Part shown: one piece after another, positions 26,701-33,820 of the stretch
Layout of the letters: the number at the start of each line of letters is the position of its first letter
Numbering within the stretch: the stretch's first letter is position 1
From: CAYZPW01 sp964480475
Lineage (GTDB): Bacteria > B130-G9
DNA: 42,989 bases
Assembly: GCA_964480475.1 (NCBI GenBank)
Contig: CAYZPW010000017.1
Location: 1-42,989, forward strand
Direction: 5' to 3'
The notes under the pieces: generated by a model
Database searches by the model: none
Told to the model about the DNA's origin: nothing
Seen by the model: only the letters and a program-made list of their open reading frames with translations
Position numbers and translations under genes: made by a program

Positions 26701-27197
26701 TGTCTATATCTCGCCAGTTAGGTGATCGGGCGGGTATCTCGTTCACACTCTCCGGCATAGGAAACGTCTTTGCTGAGACAAACAGATGGGATGAGGCGCA
26801 AAAGCATGCTTCAGAGGCCGAACGTATATCCAGGGAGATCGGGGAACTGCGCGCGCTTGTCGAATCACTCATTGTGTTGTCGAACGTAAGCATTAGCGCC
26901 GGCGATTGGGATGCAGGCCTCAAACAGGCGCAAGAGGCGCGGCGAATATCCGAGCAGAACGAGCCCGAGGCGGCCATCAACTGTCACCTCGCCTTGTCAC
27001 AGGCCCATCTTAGTATGGTGAGGTGGTTTGATCAGAGAAGAAGCGGTCAGAAACCTCCCCTTTCACGCGACGAGGCCCTGAGAGAAGCCATAAGCCATGC
27101 ACAACAAGCTAAGGAGCTTGCCCAGAATAAAGGCATGAAAGCCTACGCAAAGAAGGCGGATGACATCCTCACAAACATCGGCGCGCTGAGCGCCTGA
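23796..27197 (+). CDS. Zinc ribbon-class III cyclase-AAA ATPase-TPR protein
   Basis: This 1133-residue cytoplasmic protein begins with a zinc ribbon (Cys3, Cys6, Cys17, Cys20). The class III cyclase domain (about 66-245) has metal-binding Asp74 (MFVDVSGF) and Asp118 (FFGDEA), Lys114, Asn195 and Arg199, but the second adenine-selecting position is Gln186 (LQYTVLG) where the other cyclase in the window has Asp. An AAA/STAND-type ATPase follows with Walker A GEAGVGKS (310-317) and Walker B LVFEDMQWAD. The C-terminal third is a TPR array of about seven or eight repeats (NNIGLVYRRRGEYDEALRHF and similar). This is the layout of cyclase/AAA/TPR regulators common in Myxobacteria, Planctomycetes and relatives. 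The ATG at 23796 has a strong GGAGGGAG site. The trigger and output are unknown. Confidence 0.9.
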   Translation: MRCVRCGTELPGGAKFCPECGEKQGPSRRAIFSDREIADIRAHFETDEYLSELRDMARDGLSIERRHLAVMFVDVSGFTRMSSVISREQLRLVMHDVYSVMTEGITKFGGYIDKFFGDEAMALFGAPIALEHPCDRAITVASEIAIGLGGVNYRFRDILPAPLSIHAGIAFGEVEAGRFGDSRELQYTVLGEAVNLAKRLTDAAPAGAVFVCEQTRDRALERFEFEGLGELQLEGIDMPTRVFRARGPRAARTEHPRFGRLDAPMIGRNAELGKLKSAFESLLRCYPDPKPCEPGERAYRDVSRVVGVAGEAGVGKSRLKREFKRHLRALLGDDGFTWLAGSAWTIGQTPLYWSLKATISSGAGFDMTGSQQAIRDRLLKLSVLESDKEEVLPYLFHLFGFEDEKGHLAQLDAKTIKENLWFAVRCLYGRWAEIKPTVLVFEDMQWADDGSVDFVDYLSDFVSDFPILVILLYRPEFTPSFARAKGVLFTQVRLSPLSSSAERELLDSYIHPGAREQVFVRKLLEYSEGNPLFLEELLHLMCEQGKLEQHDGMLRLTQDVEKMPLPTRLSEVLSDRIDTLSKRDKRVAYCAAVIGRAFPYSLLADVYDSLGGVEDVSDSLDALVKRDIIFKKPGSSEPEYVFRHALIREILNRRLMESLRRELCRLVAVRVEELYGDRIEEFYGMLSSHWELAGEASRATRYSALWGIYNLRRQRHLSAQEAFERYGRLSKDLTEKLLSPEEQEEVLVSRIEVLQFLGRYEESFELCHALLSSAGEDPARRALALSKEAKSRLFMGDYDRSLALAREALKNARAGGAAKTEGDALNIMGNVFSCRGNVDEALKSYDESVAIARRLNDRFLTAGLLNNIGLVYRRRGEYDEALRHFEESLHIGREISDRSRMGHCLNNIGVVYFAQGNFDSALRYYLPSLSIKRELGDRRGVATTLHNIGEIYSIRGKHDEALKSLSEALSISRQLGDRAGISFTLSGIGNVFAETNRWDEAQKHASEAERISREIGELRALVESLIVLSNVSISAGDWDAGLKQAQEARRISEQNEPEAAINCHLALSQAHLSMVRWFDQRRSGQKPPLSRDEALREAISHAQQAKELAQNKGMKAYAKKADDILTNIGALSA

Positions 27198-27218
27198 CAA
27201 TGCACTTCGCGACGGTAA

Positions 27219-28103
27219 TCAGAACTCGATGCCCAGAGGCGGAATCGCTACACGGAAGAGGTAATTGTGCATGAGATCCAGCGAATGGAATAAGATGCAC
27301 CACCTTATCCTGCCTGTTTTGAATAGGATGATGCAGCTGATTAAGCCGAAGATTGCCGTGCAAACGACGGGGAACCATCCCAGATGTCCCCATTGGTCGA
27401 AGTGTCCATAGCCGAAGAGGAAGCTGGAGCCGATTGCAGCGGGCCACTTGCCAAAGAGATAGAGAAGCGCGATTAGGATCGCCCCTCGATAGAGCAACTC
27501 TTCGCCAAAGGGGACGATGACGAATCTGCTCGCGGCTTTCAAGCCAGCAGCAGAGGGTTGTTTGGGCATTATATCGTAGACTCTCAGGGTGTGCTTGGCC
27601 ATCGATTTGCGGATCAGTTTCCCCTCTGGCAGCCAGGCCTTCTGGATGCCGATGTATGCCCCGGTGTATATCAAGAAACAGACTGTAACAACCTTGACCG
27701 CTCGCCGCCACGGCATCCTTCGGCCAAGTAGGCGATAGAGCACTCTGAGATCGCGCCTGAACAAAGCCCAGGAGAGGATTGCCCAGAGCCCTGCGCTGAA
27801 GGCGATCATGACCTCCTTCGCGTACTCCATCGCGTACTTACCTGCCAGCCAGTTCAGGCCCAGCCACCCAATGACCCATCGGTGAGGAGCTGAGCCCCAG
27901 AGGCTCCTTACAGCCACATCCGCTGTGAAGTAAACAACACACACTTTGAGAAGCGCGCACAGGAAGCGATAGATATGTCGAGCAGAGGGGCTTGGGTCGC
28001 CACCGTGGAGCGCCTCCCAGCCGGACTCTAGCCCCAGCCAAAATCGGAGCGATGCCGGTAGTTCCTTAACCCTGGACATGAGGGACGATTGCGTCGATGG
28101 CAT
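27219..28103 (-). CDS. CPBP family intramembrane metalloprotease (CAAX-protease-like)
   Basis: The 294-residue membrane protein has about seven hydrophobic segments. The CPBP/Abi motifs lie in the C-terminal half: motif 1 GEELLYRG (EExxxR), motif 2 LFGYGHFD with the metal-binding His, and motif 3 LFHSLDLMHN. The family includes eukaryotic Rce1 and bacterial proteins involved in membrane-protein or bacteriocin-related processing; the substrate here is unknown. Its start at 28103 is 29 bases after the NrdG-like gene stop, suggesting co-transcription, and it converges with the cyclase-TPR gene with 21 bases between stops. Confidence 0.85.
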   Translation of the reverse strand: MPSTQSSLMSRVKELPASLRFWLGLESGWEALHGGDPSPSARHIYRFLCALLKVCVVYFTADVAVRSLWGSAPHRWVIGWLGLNWLAGKYAMEYAKEVMIAFSAGLWAILSWALFRRDLRVLYRLLGRRMPWRRAVKVVTVCFLIYTGAYIGIQKAWLPEGKLIRKSMAKHTLRVYDIMPKQPSAAGLKAASRFVIVPFGEELLYRGAILIALLYLFGKWPAAIGSSFLFGYGHFDQWGHLGWFPVVCTAIFGLISCIILFKTGRIRWCILFHSLDLMHNYLFRVAIPPLGIEF

Positions 28104-28132
28104 TCTACAGGTCCATTCCGTCTTGTCCCGCC

Positions 28133-28837
28133 TTAAGGGATGATCTGAAGCCTCTTGACGAAGCGTTCGAGCCTTGGTCGAAGCGCCAGAAGCTCTTCGC
28201 CGTTCATCGGCTCAACCGCAGCAAGGGACGGGTCTAACGTGTTCTTGTTCCTGAAGTTCTGGATTGTCCAGACCTCCGCTCCTCGCACCGCCTCGCCAAT
28301 CTGGTCGAGATCGTCGAACGTGAGAAACTTCGGGCAAAATGTGGTCCGAAACTGATGCGGCAGGCCGCAGTTCTTCATGATTTCTATCGATTCCTCAAAT
28401 GCTTCGAGCGGCGCGGTCACGCCAGTTACAGCGTCCATCTTGGCCTGCTCCAGCGGCGCCTTGACGTCCATGACGGCGTAGTCGATGAGCTTCTTCTCGA
28501 TCAGGCTTCTAAGAATGTCCGGCCTTGAGCCGTTCGTGTCGAGCTTCACCTTGAGGCCGTATTTGTGGAGCGATCTCAAGAGGTCAGGCAGCGTCGGAGA
28601 AAGCGTTGGCTCGCCGCCGGTCACAACCACGCCCTCGATCCACTTCTTCTGCTTTCTGAGTCTCGGGAATATCTCTGCCTCGGGAATCCTGGGGACCTTC
28701 TCCGGATGAAGGACAAGCTCCGCGTTGTGGCAATATGGACATCGGAAGTTGCAGTTGGGCAAGAATATTATCGAGCAGACAGCGCCCACCCAATCGAGAA
28801 ATGAGACCTCCACAAAACCGCGGATGTTGTAGTTCAT
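28133..28837 (-). CDS. Anaerobic ribonucleotide-reductase activase-like radical SAM protein (NrdG type)
   Basis: This 234-residue radical SAM protein has the motif CNFRCPYC (Cys29, Cys33, Cys36), the GGEPTLSP glycine-rich motif near 75 and KLDTNGSRP near 97. The short N-terminus (MNYNIRGFVEVSFLDWVGAVCS) matches the branch named anaerobic ribonucleoside-triphosphate reductase activating protein. These enzymes generate a glycyl radical on a partner, classically NrdD. No NrdD or other glycyl-radical enzyme is in the window, so the partner is elsewhere or different. The ATG at 28837 has a weak ribosome binding site. A GTAGGGG element lies 60-170 bases upstream, in its promoter region. Confidence 0.8.
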   Translation of the reverse strand: MNYNIRGFVEVSFLDWVGAVCSIIFLPNCNFRCPYCHNAELVLHPEKVPRIPEAEIFPRLRKQKKWIEGVVVTGGEPTLSPTLPDLLRSLHKYGLKVKLDTNGSRPDILRSLIEKKLIDYAVMDVKAPLEQAKMDAVTGVTAPLEAFEESIEIMKNCGLPHQFRTTFCPKFLTFDDLDQIGEAVRGAEVWTIQNFRNKNTLDPSLAAVEPMNGEELLALRPRLERFVKRLQIIP

Positions 28838-28898
28838 GTCATCGGTACCGAATTATCCCTCTCACGGATGATTACGGCGAAACCATCGAAATTGCTCT

Positions 28899-29005
28899 GT
28901 AGGGGCGTGGTCTCAGACCCGCCCGCCTATGTCGATCCATCGAATATGGCCTCCTCGATAAGGCAGATCAACTGGAATGGGTGGGTCTTCAGACCACGCC
29001 CCTAC
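28899..29005. repeat. GTAGGGG-family element, long form (MITE-like)
   Basis: This 107-base element has terminal inverted repeats of about 26 bases. The left reads GTAGGGGCGTGGTCTCAGAC and the right, reversed, GTAGGGGCGTGGTCTGAAGA. The 55-base centre is unlike the other copies. It fills most of the 197-base space between the BatA-like and NrdG-like genes. Confidence 0.7.
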
Positions 29006-29034
29006 CACCCCGCGTGCATTCGTCACCTAGTGTC

Positions 29035-30048
29035 CTATGGCATGACGCGCGCAGCCGTTCTGAACAGAGCCAAGCTGATCAACAACAGGCAGAGGCCCGG
29101 CAGGACGAAATACGGCATGAGCTCCTTGAACGTCGAGAAGCGCTTGCCCTCGAGCTCGGACTTCTCCGCCTCGCTTATCTGTTCGTATATGCGTTTCAGG
29201 GATTCAGCATCCGTGGCGCGAGAATACCTTCCGCCTGAGGCGCTGGCGATGCCTTTTAGTGTTTTTTCGTCGAGTTTCGTCAGGACGGGTCTGCCGTCTC
29301 TGCCGACGGCGTATCTCTTGCCCCATCTCTTGTCATAAATGGGGATTCTCGCGCCGCCTCTCTTGCCGACCCCTACGCAGTAGATTCTGACGCCCATCGT
29401 CTTTGCCATCTCGGCGGCGGTCAGCGGGTCTATCTCTCCCCTATTGTTCTCGCCGTCGGTCAAAAGGACGATGATCTTGGACTTCGCCTTCGAGTCCTTC
29501 AGCCGATTGAGGGCCGTCCCGAGGGCGTTTCCGATAGCGGTCCCGTCCTCAACCATATCGAAATCCACCGACTGGAGCAGGGAGATAAGCATGTCATAAT
29601 CCAGCGTCAACGGACATTGAGTAAAGCTCTGCCCAGCGAAGCTCACGAGGGCTATCCTGTCGCTTTCCCTGCTCTCGATGAAGTCCGCGACGACCTGCTT
29701 GGCAGCAAACAGCCGATTGTTGGGCTGGAAGTCCTCTGCTCGCATGCTCCCGGAGATGTCGAGCACGAGGACGATATCCCTGCCCATCGCGCTGACGGGC
29801 TCGTCGTATTTGACGAGTTGCGGCCTGGCCGCGCCAAGGACCAGCAGCGAAAGTGCGCAAAGGAACAGGGCAAGCGTCAGAATATACCGCAGCGGATACG
29901 TGGGCCTGCTCCGACTCCCAAAGAACGAGGTAACGTGGGAATACCTGAGCGAGCCGGCAATCAGATGCCCGACTCTAGTTAGTGCAAGCCACAACAATGG
30001 GACCAGCGCCAAAAGCCCCAGCAAGTAAGCGCTCTCAAACCTGAACAT
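29035..30048 (-). CDS. BatA-like von Willebrand factor A domain membrane protein
   Basis: I choose the ATG at 30048 (MFRFESAYLLGLLALVPLL), preceded by GGAGAAGG, giving 337 residues; a longer frame from 30087 lacks support. The protein has two N-terminal membrane helices, separated by a BatA-type N-terminal region (VTSFFGSRSRPTYPLRYILTLALFLCALSLLVLG). It then has a VWA domain with a full MIDAS (DISGSMRAEDF, the mid-domain Thr in VEDGTAIG, and LLTDGENN) and a C-terminal membrane anchor (PYFVLPGLCLLLISLALF). It resembles BatA/aerotolerance operon proteins, which usually follow MoxR ATPase genes; none of those partners is adjacent. The VWA domain should face the periplasm and mediate metal-dependent protein contacts. 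Confidence 0.85.
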   Translation of the reverse strand: MFRFESAYLLGLLALVPLLWLALTRVGHLIAGSLRYSHVTSFFGSRSRPTYPLRYILTLALFLCALSLLVLGAARPQLVKYDEPVSAMGRDIVLVLDISGSMRAEDFQPNNRLFAAKQVVADFIESRESDRIALVSFAGQSFTQCPLTLDYDMLISLLQSVDFDMVEDGTAIGNALGTALNRLKDSKAKSKIIVLLTDGENNRGEIDPLTAAEMAKTMGVRIYCVGVGKRGGARIPIYDKRWGKRYAVGRDGRPVLTKLDEKTLKGIASASGGRYSRATDAESLKRIYEQISEAEKSELEGKRFSTFKELMPYFVLPGLCLLLISLALFRTAARVMP

Positions 30049-30131
30049 ATCCTTCTCCGAGACCGCCAATCTGAAATGGGTAAACAAATATAGCTGCGCA
30101 AGCGGTCCAATTCAACCTGTGGGAATGAGGA

Positions 30132-30150
30132 GTTTCCGCGATGCGGAAAC
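30132..30150. repeat. Perfect hairpin in the degraded 5' region
   Basis: GTTTCCGC-GAT-GCGGAAAC is an 8-bp stem with a 3-base loop, directly before the octamer repeat. It is similar in shape to the TTCGCC/GGCGAA arms of the GTAGGGG elements but lacks their ends. Confidence 0.5.
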
Positions 30151-30154
30151 GGGG

Positions 30155-30186
30155 CAAAAGGACAAAAGGAGAAAAGGCGAAAAGGC
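30155..30186. repeat. Four-copy octamer tandem repeat
   Basis: The units CAAAAGGA, CAAAAGGA, GAAAAGGC and GAAAAGGC are contiguous, pattern NAAAAGGN. They lie at the eroded 5' end of the frameshifted remnant and may mark a slippage site. Confidence 0.6.
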
Positions 30187-30920
30187 AAGGCGGAATTACG
30201 GGGTTGGAGCCGAGCTCGGCACGTGCGAGGCGACACCTGGCACGTTAAACCGAAGCACGTTCTTCGTGAGCGGTTCGCACTCGGGTGCAGGCGAGGACTG
30301 CCTGCCGCCGCCCCCGGGCCTCGCGAAGTTCTCGTTCGCATCGGCCTATGGAATTGGCGCCTCGTTTGGCGTGGTCGCGGAGGTCGCGTTTGAGGCGCTG
30401 CCGACAGCGCTTGAAGGGCAGAGCACGCAGGTGACTTTCTCGGTCGCCAGATTCTACGACAGCGTGCCGGAGCCTTTTGAGGTCACCACGGCTCCGGGGA
30501 CCGTTCACTTCAGGCACGAGTTGGCGATCGGCGCTGGGACGAACAAGTGCTCTATTGCCCCGGGGAGACAGTCCGCATCTTTGCGTTCGCGTTCAATCCC
30601 TTCAAGAGCCCAAGGGAGGCGGACATCCATTTCGCGATGGTCTTCCCCGATCGGACGCTGAGATTCCTCCCGACGCTTGCGACGGATTACCAGGAAGGGC
30701 GGATCAGTTTCGTGATGCCATCGGACACGAGCATCCCAGAGACGCCGCTGTTTGAACTGGTAACCGGCGACGCTGTGCCAACGGGCAGCTGCACGCTTTA
30801 CGCAGCGATGACGGAGCCCGGCACCCTCGAGTTCATCGCGCCACTCTGGACGGCCTCGTTCTGGGTCGCGCGTCCGCTGAATAGAGCCGAAACTGACCTA
30901 TCCACTCACCTCAGGAAGGG

Positions 30921-31925
30921 CTACCTCGGCAGCGTCTCTGCGGTCGGGAAGAAGGCGTCGTAGTAGCGGAGTAGATAGACGCCATCCTTAAACTTGCCGA
31001 GCTTGGGCTTGACCTTCTCGCCCCGAATCAAGCGTATCAGGTCCTTCGCCAGATCAGCGCCGGCCGCGATCGAGAGGAGCGCACCAGAGCCGAAGCGGGG
31101 ATTCGCCTCGGTCAGCTTCAGCGCGCCGTGTTGGTCGAGAAGTCCCTGGACTACCGCCGGGCCTATCAGTTTCAGCGTCTCGGCTGCTCTGGCAACTAGC
31201 TCGATGAACTCCATGTTCCTGACTGTCTTGCCCTTGAATACCTCGCCGTCCCGAACGTAGAGGCGCTCCCGTGGGACTATCGAGAGCGCCTTGCCGTCGA
31301 AATCCGACAGCGTGTCGAACGAATACTCGACGCCGGGCAAGAACTCCTGAATAACCGCATTCGCGGTGCGCTTGAGATGGAAATGGAGCTCCTCCTCGTC
31401 CGCAACCTTGTGAACGCCCTTGCCGCCTATGCCACGCCGCGGCTTCACCAAGAGCGGCCAGCCCGGCGTGTTCGTCTTGGGAGGCAACTCCTCCGGCAGC
31501 CAAGTTCTGGGCGAGGGAATGCCATTATCTCGAAAAAACTGATATGTCCGATGCTTGTCGTCGCAGACACCGATTGTCTCGGGGCTTGAGACGACCGCCG
31601 TGATACCGCTCTTCCTCAGCCGCTCGCGTTGCTCGGCGAGGAACGGCAGGTCCTTGTCGATCGACGGAATGATGGCCGAGATGTTGTGCTTCTGACAGAT
31701 TCCCTCGAGATGCTCGATGAAGTCCGGCGCGTCAAGCGGAGGGACAATCTCACAATCATCGCTCTGCAATAGCGCCGCCGAAAGTGGGGACATGTCGGCC
31801 GCGACGACCTTCCCGCCGCCGAGCTCCGCAAGCGCGCGCTGAAACGCCTTGACGAGGTCCGCCCGCCAGTTGGCGCTTAGAATGAGGATGTTAGTTTGCC
31901 TCACGGCTTGCATGACACTCTCCAC
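30921..31925 (-). CDS. ATP-grasp ligase (carbamoyl-phosphate-synthase-like fold)
   Basis: This roughly 330-residue protein has an N-terminal preATP-grasp domain (ILILSANWRADLVKAFQRAL) and an ATP-grasp domain with LVKPRRGIGGKGVHKV near 160, the Glu-rich IQEFLPGVEYSFDTLSD near 195 and the metal-binding ALKLTEANPRFG near 275. It resembles the stand-alone CarB-like ATP-grasp proteins near polysaccharide or peptide-modification genes, which join a carboxylate to an amine or similar nucleophile using ATP. The substrate cannot be read here. The start may be GTG at 31925 or ATG at 31913, which has GGAGAG just upstream. The 3' end overlaps the opposite-strand remnant by 43 bases. Confidence 0.83.
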   Translation of the reverse strand: MESVMQAVRQTNILILSANWRADLVKAFQRALAELGGGKVVAADMSPLSAALLQSDDCEIVPPLDAPDFIEHLEGICQKHNISAIIPSIDKDLPFLAEQRERLRKSGITAVVSSPETIGVCDDKHRTYQFFRDNGIPSPRTWLPEELPPKTNTPGWPLLVKPRRGIGGKGVHKVADEEELHFHLKRTANAVIQEFLPGVEYSFDTLSDFDGKALSIVPRERLYVRDGEVFKGKTVRNMEFIELVARAAETLKLIGPAVVQGLLDQHGALKLTEANPRFGSGALLSIAAGADLAKDLIRLIRGEKVKPKLGKFKDGVYLLRYYDAFFPTAETLPR

Positions 31926-32010
31926 TGCCCGGCTAGTCGCGTGCGTCAGCCGACATGCGCAAGCGATCTCGCGTCATTCACTTGAGTCAGGGCTGTATCT
32001 CATTCGTTCA

Positions 32011-32574
32011 CTAGGATACGGGATCATCGTCATCGGGGAGGGCGACTCTCATGAAGAACCGACCGAAGGCTTGGGACAAGCTCTCCCGATAAGGGGATTT
32101 CACCCTAAGCCTTCGACCCTTGCGCAGAATGAGTTGCCGAACAAGTTTAATTGGCAAACTGAACGTGTTATGGAAATCTACCACGAGAGAATCCCCTTTG
32201 AAGAAAGCCCCATCGGGAGTTTGAGGCAACAGATAGAAGCCGATTCTCCTACCTCTGCTTAGTTCTTTGCGGACGTCACCGTCGCGGCGTTTCTCCTCGA
32301 ACTCTCTGAGCGCATGCACCGGGCAGGAAACTACGTTATCGATCCTATCTTCACCCTTCTTCTTGCCCTCTTTCCTGGGCTGTAGATCACAGGATTGGCT
32401 CATTATGATGGCCCCATCGTGGAGGTCTATCTGGACCGGAACGTCTGGATGCTCTCTGGTACCGATATCATCTGGGGGAATAGCCAGTAGGGCAGAGTAA
32501 GGGCAGTCCGGCAGAATATCACCCTGAAACAAGCCGACGTGGTCCGTGACTATCCTATAACACGGATCGGGCAT
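32011..32574 (-). CDS. Unknown protein with QGDIL and SQSCDL motifs (third gene of unknown operon)
   Basis: I cannot assign a function to this 187-residue soluble protein. It starts MPDPCYRIVTDHVGLFQGDI, followed by DLHDGAIIMSQSCDLQ near residue 60, VVSCPVHALREF near 85 and RRIGFYLLPQTPDG near 110, then VVDFHNTFSLPIK. The combination of an early 'QGDI' and a central '(M)SQSCDL' with a strand before it recalls a widespread family of hypothetical proteins that I have no name for. The conserved Asp and Cys-Asp could be catalytic or metal-binding. It starts 12 bases after the stop of the middle gene and must be co-transcribed with it. No membrane segment is visible. Confidence 0.75.
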   Translation of the reverse strand: MPDPCYRIVTDHVGLFQGDILPDCPYSALLAIPPDDIGTREHPDVPVQIDLHDGAIIMSQSCDLQPRKEGKKKGEDRIDNVVSCPVHALREFEEKRRDGDVRKELSRGRRIGFYLLPQTPDGAFFKGDSLVVDFHNTFSLPIKLVRQLILRKGRRLRVKSPYRESLSQAFGRFFMRVALPDDDDPVS

Positions 32575-32586
32575 GACAGATTGACC

Positions 32587-32994
32587 CTAGAGCACCCAAC
32601 TGGGGTCAATGTCAGGAGGTTCAACTCTCCTCACGCTCCTAACAAGCCCTTTGACTCTGAATCTCCTTCTGGGAGGCAGACTCTCGATGACCATATCTTG
32701 GTCTTGGTGTTCGATCGACAGCGCTGGTGTAGTTGAATCGTGTGCAGGCGGCGACTCCCCGCGCGCCATTCTATTGTATAGCCGCGTTGTGCGCTTCCGG
32801 TCCTCTTTTGGGATGTCGATGACATTCTCCCTGAGAAACTTGTCGGTGTCGAACGTCAGCACCTCCACATCTCTTGGAGATGGTGTCGTGTGCCGGCCGT
32901 CTCCCCAATTAGGTGGTCTGAAGTCTTCCCATGACCCCCGTGGAATTCCCGGCGTTTGGGTCAAGTTGGATGCCTTACTAGTGCTCGGTGCCAT
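32587..32994 (-). CDS. Small unknown protein (second gene of unknown operon)
   Basis: The chosen ATG at 32994 follows AGGAGG by about seven bases and overlaps the upstream gene by 17 bases, giving 135 residues (MAPSTSKASNLTQTPGIPRG). An earlier in-frame start at 33063 would lie deep inside the neighbour. The protein is polar and Pro/Arg-rich, with a disordered-looking N-terminus, a central helix (DTDKFLRENVIDIPKEDRKR) and a C-terminal strand region (RFRVKGLVRSVRRVEPPDID). No known domain is recognised. Its role is probably tied to its two neighbours, perhaps as an adaptor. Confidence 0.65.
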   Translation of the reverse strand: MAPSTSKASNLTQTPGIPRGSWEDFRPPNWGDGRHTTPSPRDVEVLTFDTDKFLRENVIDIPKEDRKRTTRLYNRMARGESPPAHDSTTPALSIEHQDQDMVIESLPPRRRFRVKGLVRSVRRVEPPDIDPSWVL

Positions 32995-33634
32995 CTTCTT
33001 CCTCCTGGTCTTCTTCGAGCTGAAGACCATACTGAGATATGAGAAGGTTCTTAGCGAACTCAAAGTGGTCCAATACGATCCCCTCTTTTAGAATCTTATC
33101 GTTTTGCTCATTAAAGTCCAGGCCGTTCTGATAATGGAAGTTGAAATCGAACCGCACGTCTTCAGAGCTCAGATCCTTACTGATCTTGATGTTGATCTTG
33201 TGTCCATCACCCGACAGGCACCTGTGTACCTCAACGTGTTCAACTGGCATTTCAGGCGGAAGTTTCTCTTTATCCCCAAAGTCGAACAACCGCAGTAGAT
33301 CGTCCCCGGCACAGCTCTCGACGAATGCATGGTTGACCCCAACCGCCCCGATCGGCGTGTAAGGGAGCTTTCTTAGCAGCTTCCTTGCTAAAGCTCCAAT
33401 CTCTCGCAGACTCCCCTCAGTGGTCTTATCCGCGAGTATCGTCACTCTGTCTTGGCTGGTTACTATCTTGGCGCCATGATCGCGAAACCGGAAGAACAGC
33501 GCTGGTCCGACAAGGAACTCCGCAACAATCTTCTCCACCTCGAAGATATGCTTCGCGACCCATTCCGGCATCAGGATATAAGGATTCCAGTTTCCCACAA
33601 GTACAACTGTTGATGTCTCATCCGGTATCTTCAT
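32978..33634 (-). CDS. Unknown protein with VGNWNPYILMPEW motif (first gene of unknown operon)
   Basis: The 218-residue protein begins MKIPDETSTVVLVGNWNPYI and continues with an alpha/beta domain. Features are VLVGNWNPYILMPEWVAKHIF (10-30), RVTILADK near 63 and LLRKLPYTPIGAVGVNHAF near 85-103. The phrases 'G-N-P-I--P-W' and 'TPI-A-G-N--F' recur in uncharacterised bacterial and phage-borne proteins I have seen; I know no function. The C-terminal tail is acidic (EEDQEEEDGTEH). The ATG at 33634 has a GAGGA upstream. A consensus promoter lies about 155 bases further up, leaving a long leader. It heads a compact three-gene operon (33634 to 32011) with overlaps or 12-base gaps. Confidence 0.72.
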   Translation of the reverse strand: MKIPDETSTVVLVGNWNPYILMPEWVAKHIFEVEKIVAEFLVGPALFFRFRDHGAKIVTSQDRVTILADKTTEGSLREIGALARKLLRKLPYTPIGAVGVNHAFVESCAGDDLLRLFDFGDKEKLPPEMPVEHVEVHRCLSGDGHKINIKISKDLSSEDVRFDFNFHYQNGLDFNEQNDKILKEGIVLDHFEFAKNLLISQYGLQLEEDQEEEDGTEH

Positions 33635-33791
33635 CCATTTTTCCTCGAATACTCCGTCCTTGCTCTCTATGCGCGAGCCCTCGTCCCCACCATCGACTGT
33701 AGAAGCTAACGGTCAAAAGCCCGTTCCTCTTTAGCCGATGGTTTGAAGTGAAACCTGCCCCTGGACTCCCGCACTCACCACTCTCATATAA

Positions 33792-33820
33792 TATAAACAA
33801 ATACTGCCCTTATATGTCAA
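33792..33820 (-). promoter_or_regulatory. Sigma-70-type promoter for the three-gene unknown operon
   Basis: On the minus strand TTGACA (33820-33815) is followed after 17 bases by TTTATA (33797-33792), within TTTATATTATATGAG. The motif order and the TTATATTATAT run match the C39 peptidase promoter at 8130-8159. The leader to the first start codon is about 155 bases and contains no ORF I can support. Confidence 0.55.

Larger units (their letters stand above)
30119..30963 (+). pseudogene. Frameshifted remnant of a secreted Ig-like module protein
   Basis: Two adjacent plus-strand frames look coding but neither is complete. The first (about 30187-30545) reads FGVVAEVAFEALPTALEGQS and on to TVHFRHELAIG. 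The second, shifted by one base, reads WDEQVLYCPGETVRIFAFAF and runs to a stop at 30961. The second part matches the C-terminal modules of the FG-GAP protein: TGSCTLYAAMTEPGTLEF here against SGTYTLRMAAVEPGTLDF there. There is no start codon with a ribosome binding site and no signal peptide, and the 5' end is replaced by a hairpin and an octamer repeat. The last 43 bases overlap the opposite ATP-grasp gene. It is probably a decayed secreted-protein gene; a single sequencing error could mimic the frameshift but not the missing N-terminus. Confidence 0.6.

Noticed and set aside
32610..32640. Possible tRNA T-arm-like sequence (GGTTCAACTC)
   Set aside because: It is inside a coding region and no cloverleaf can be drawn around it; no tRNA was found in the window.
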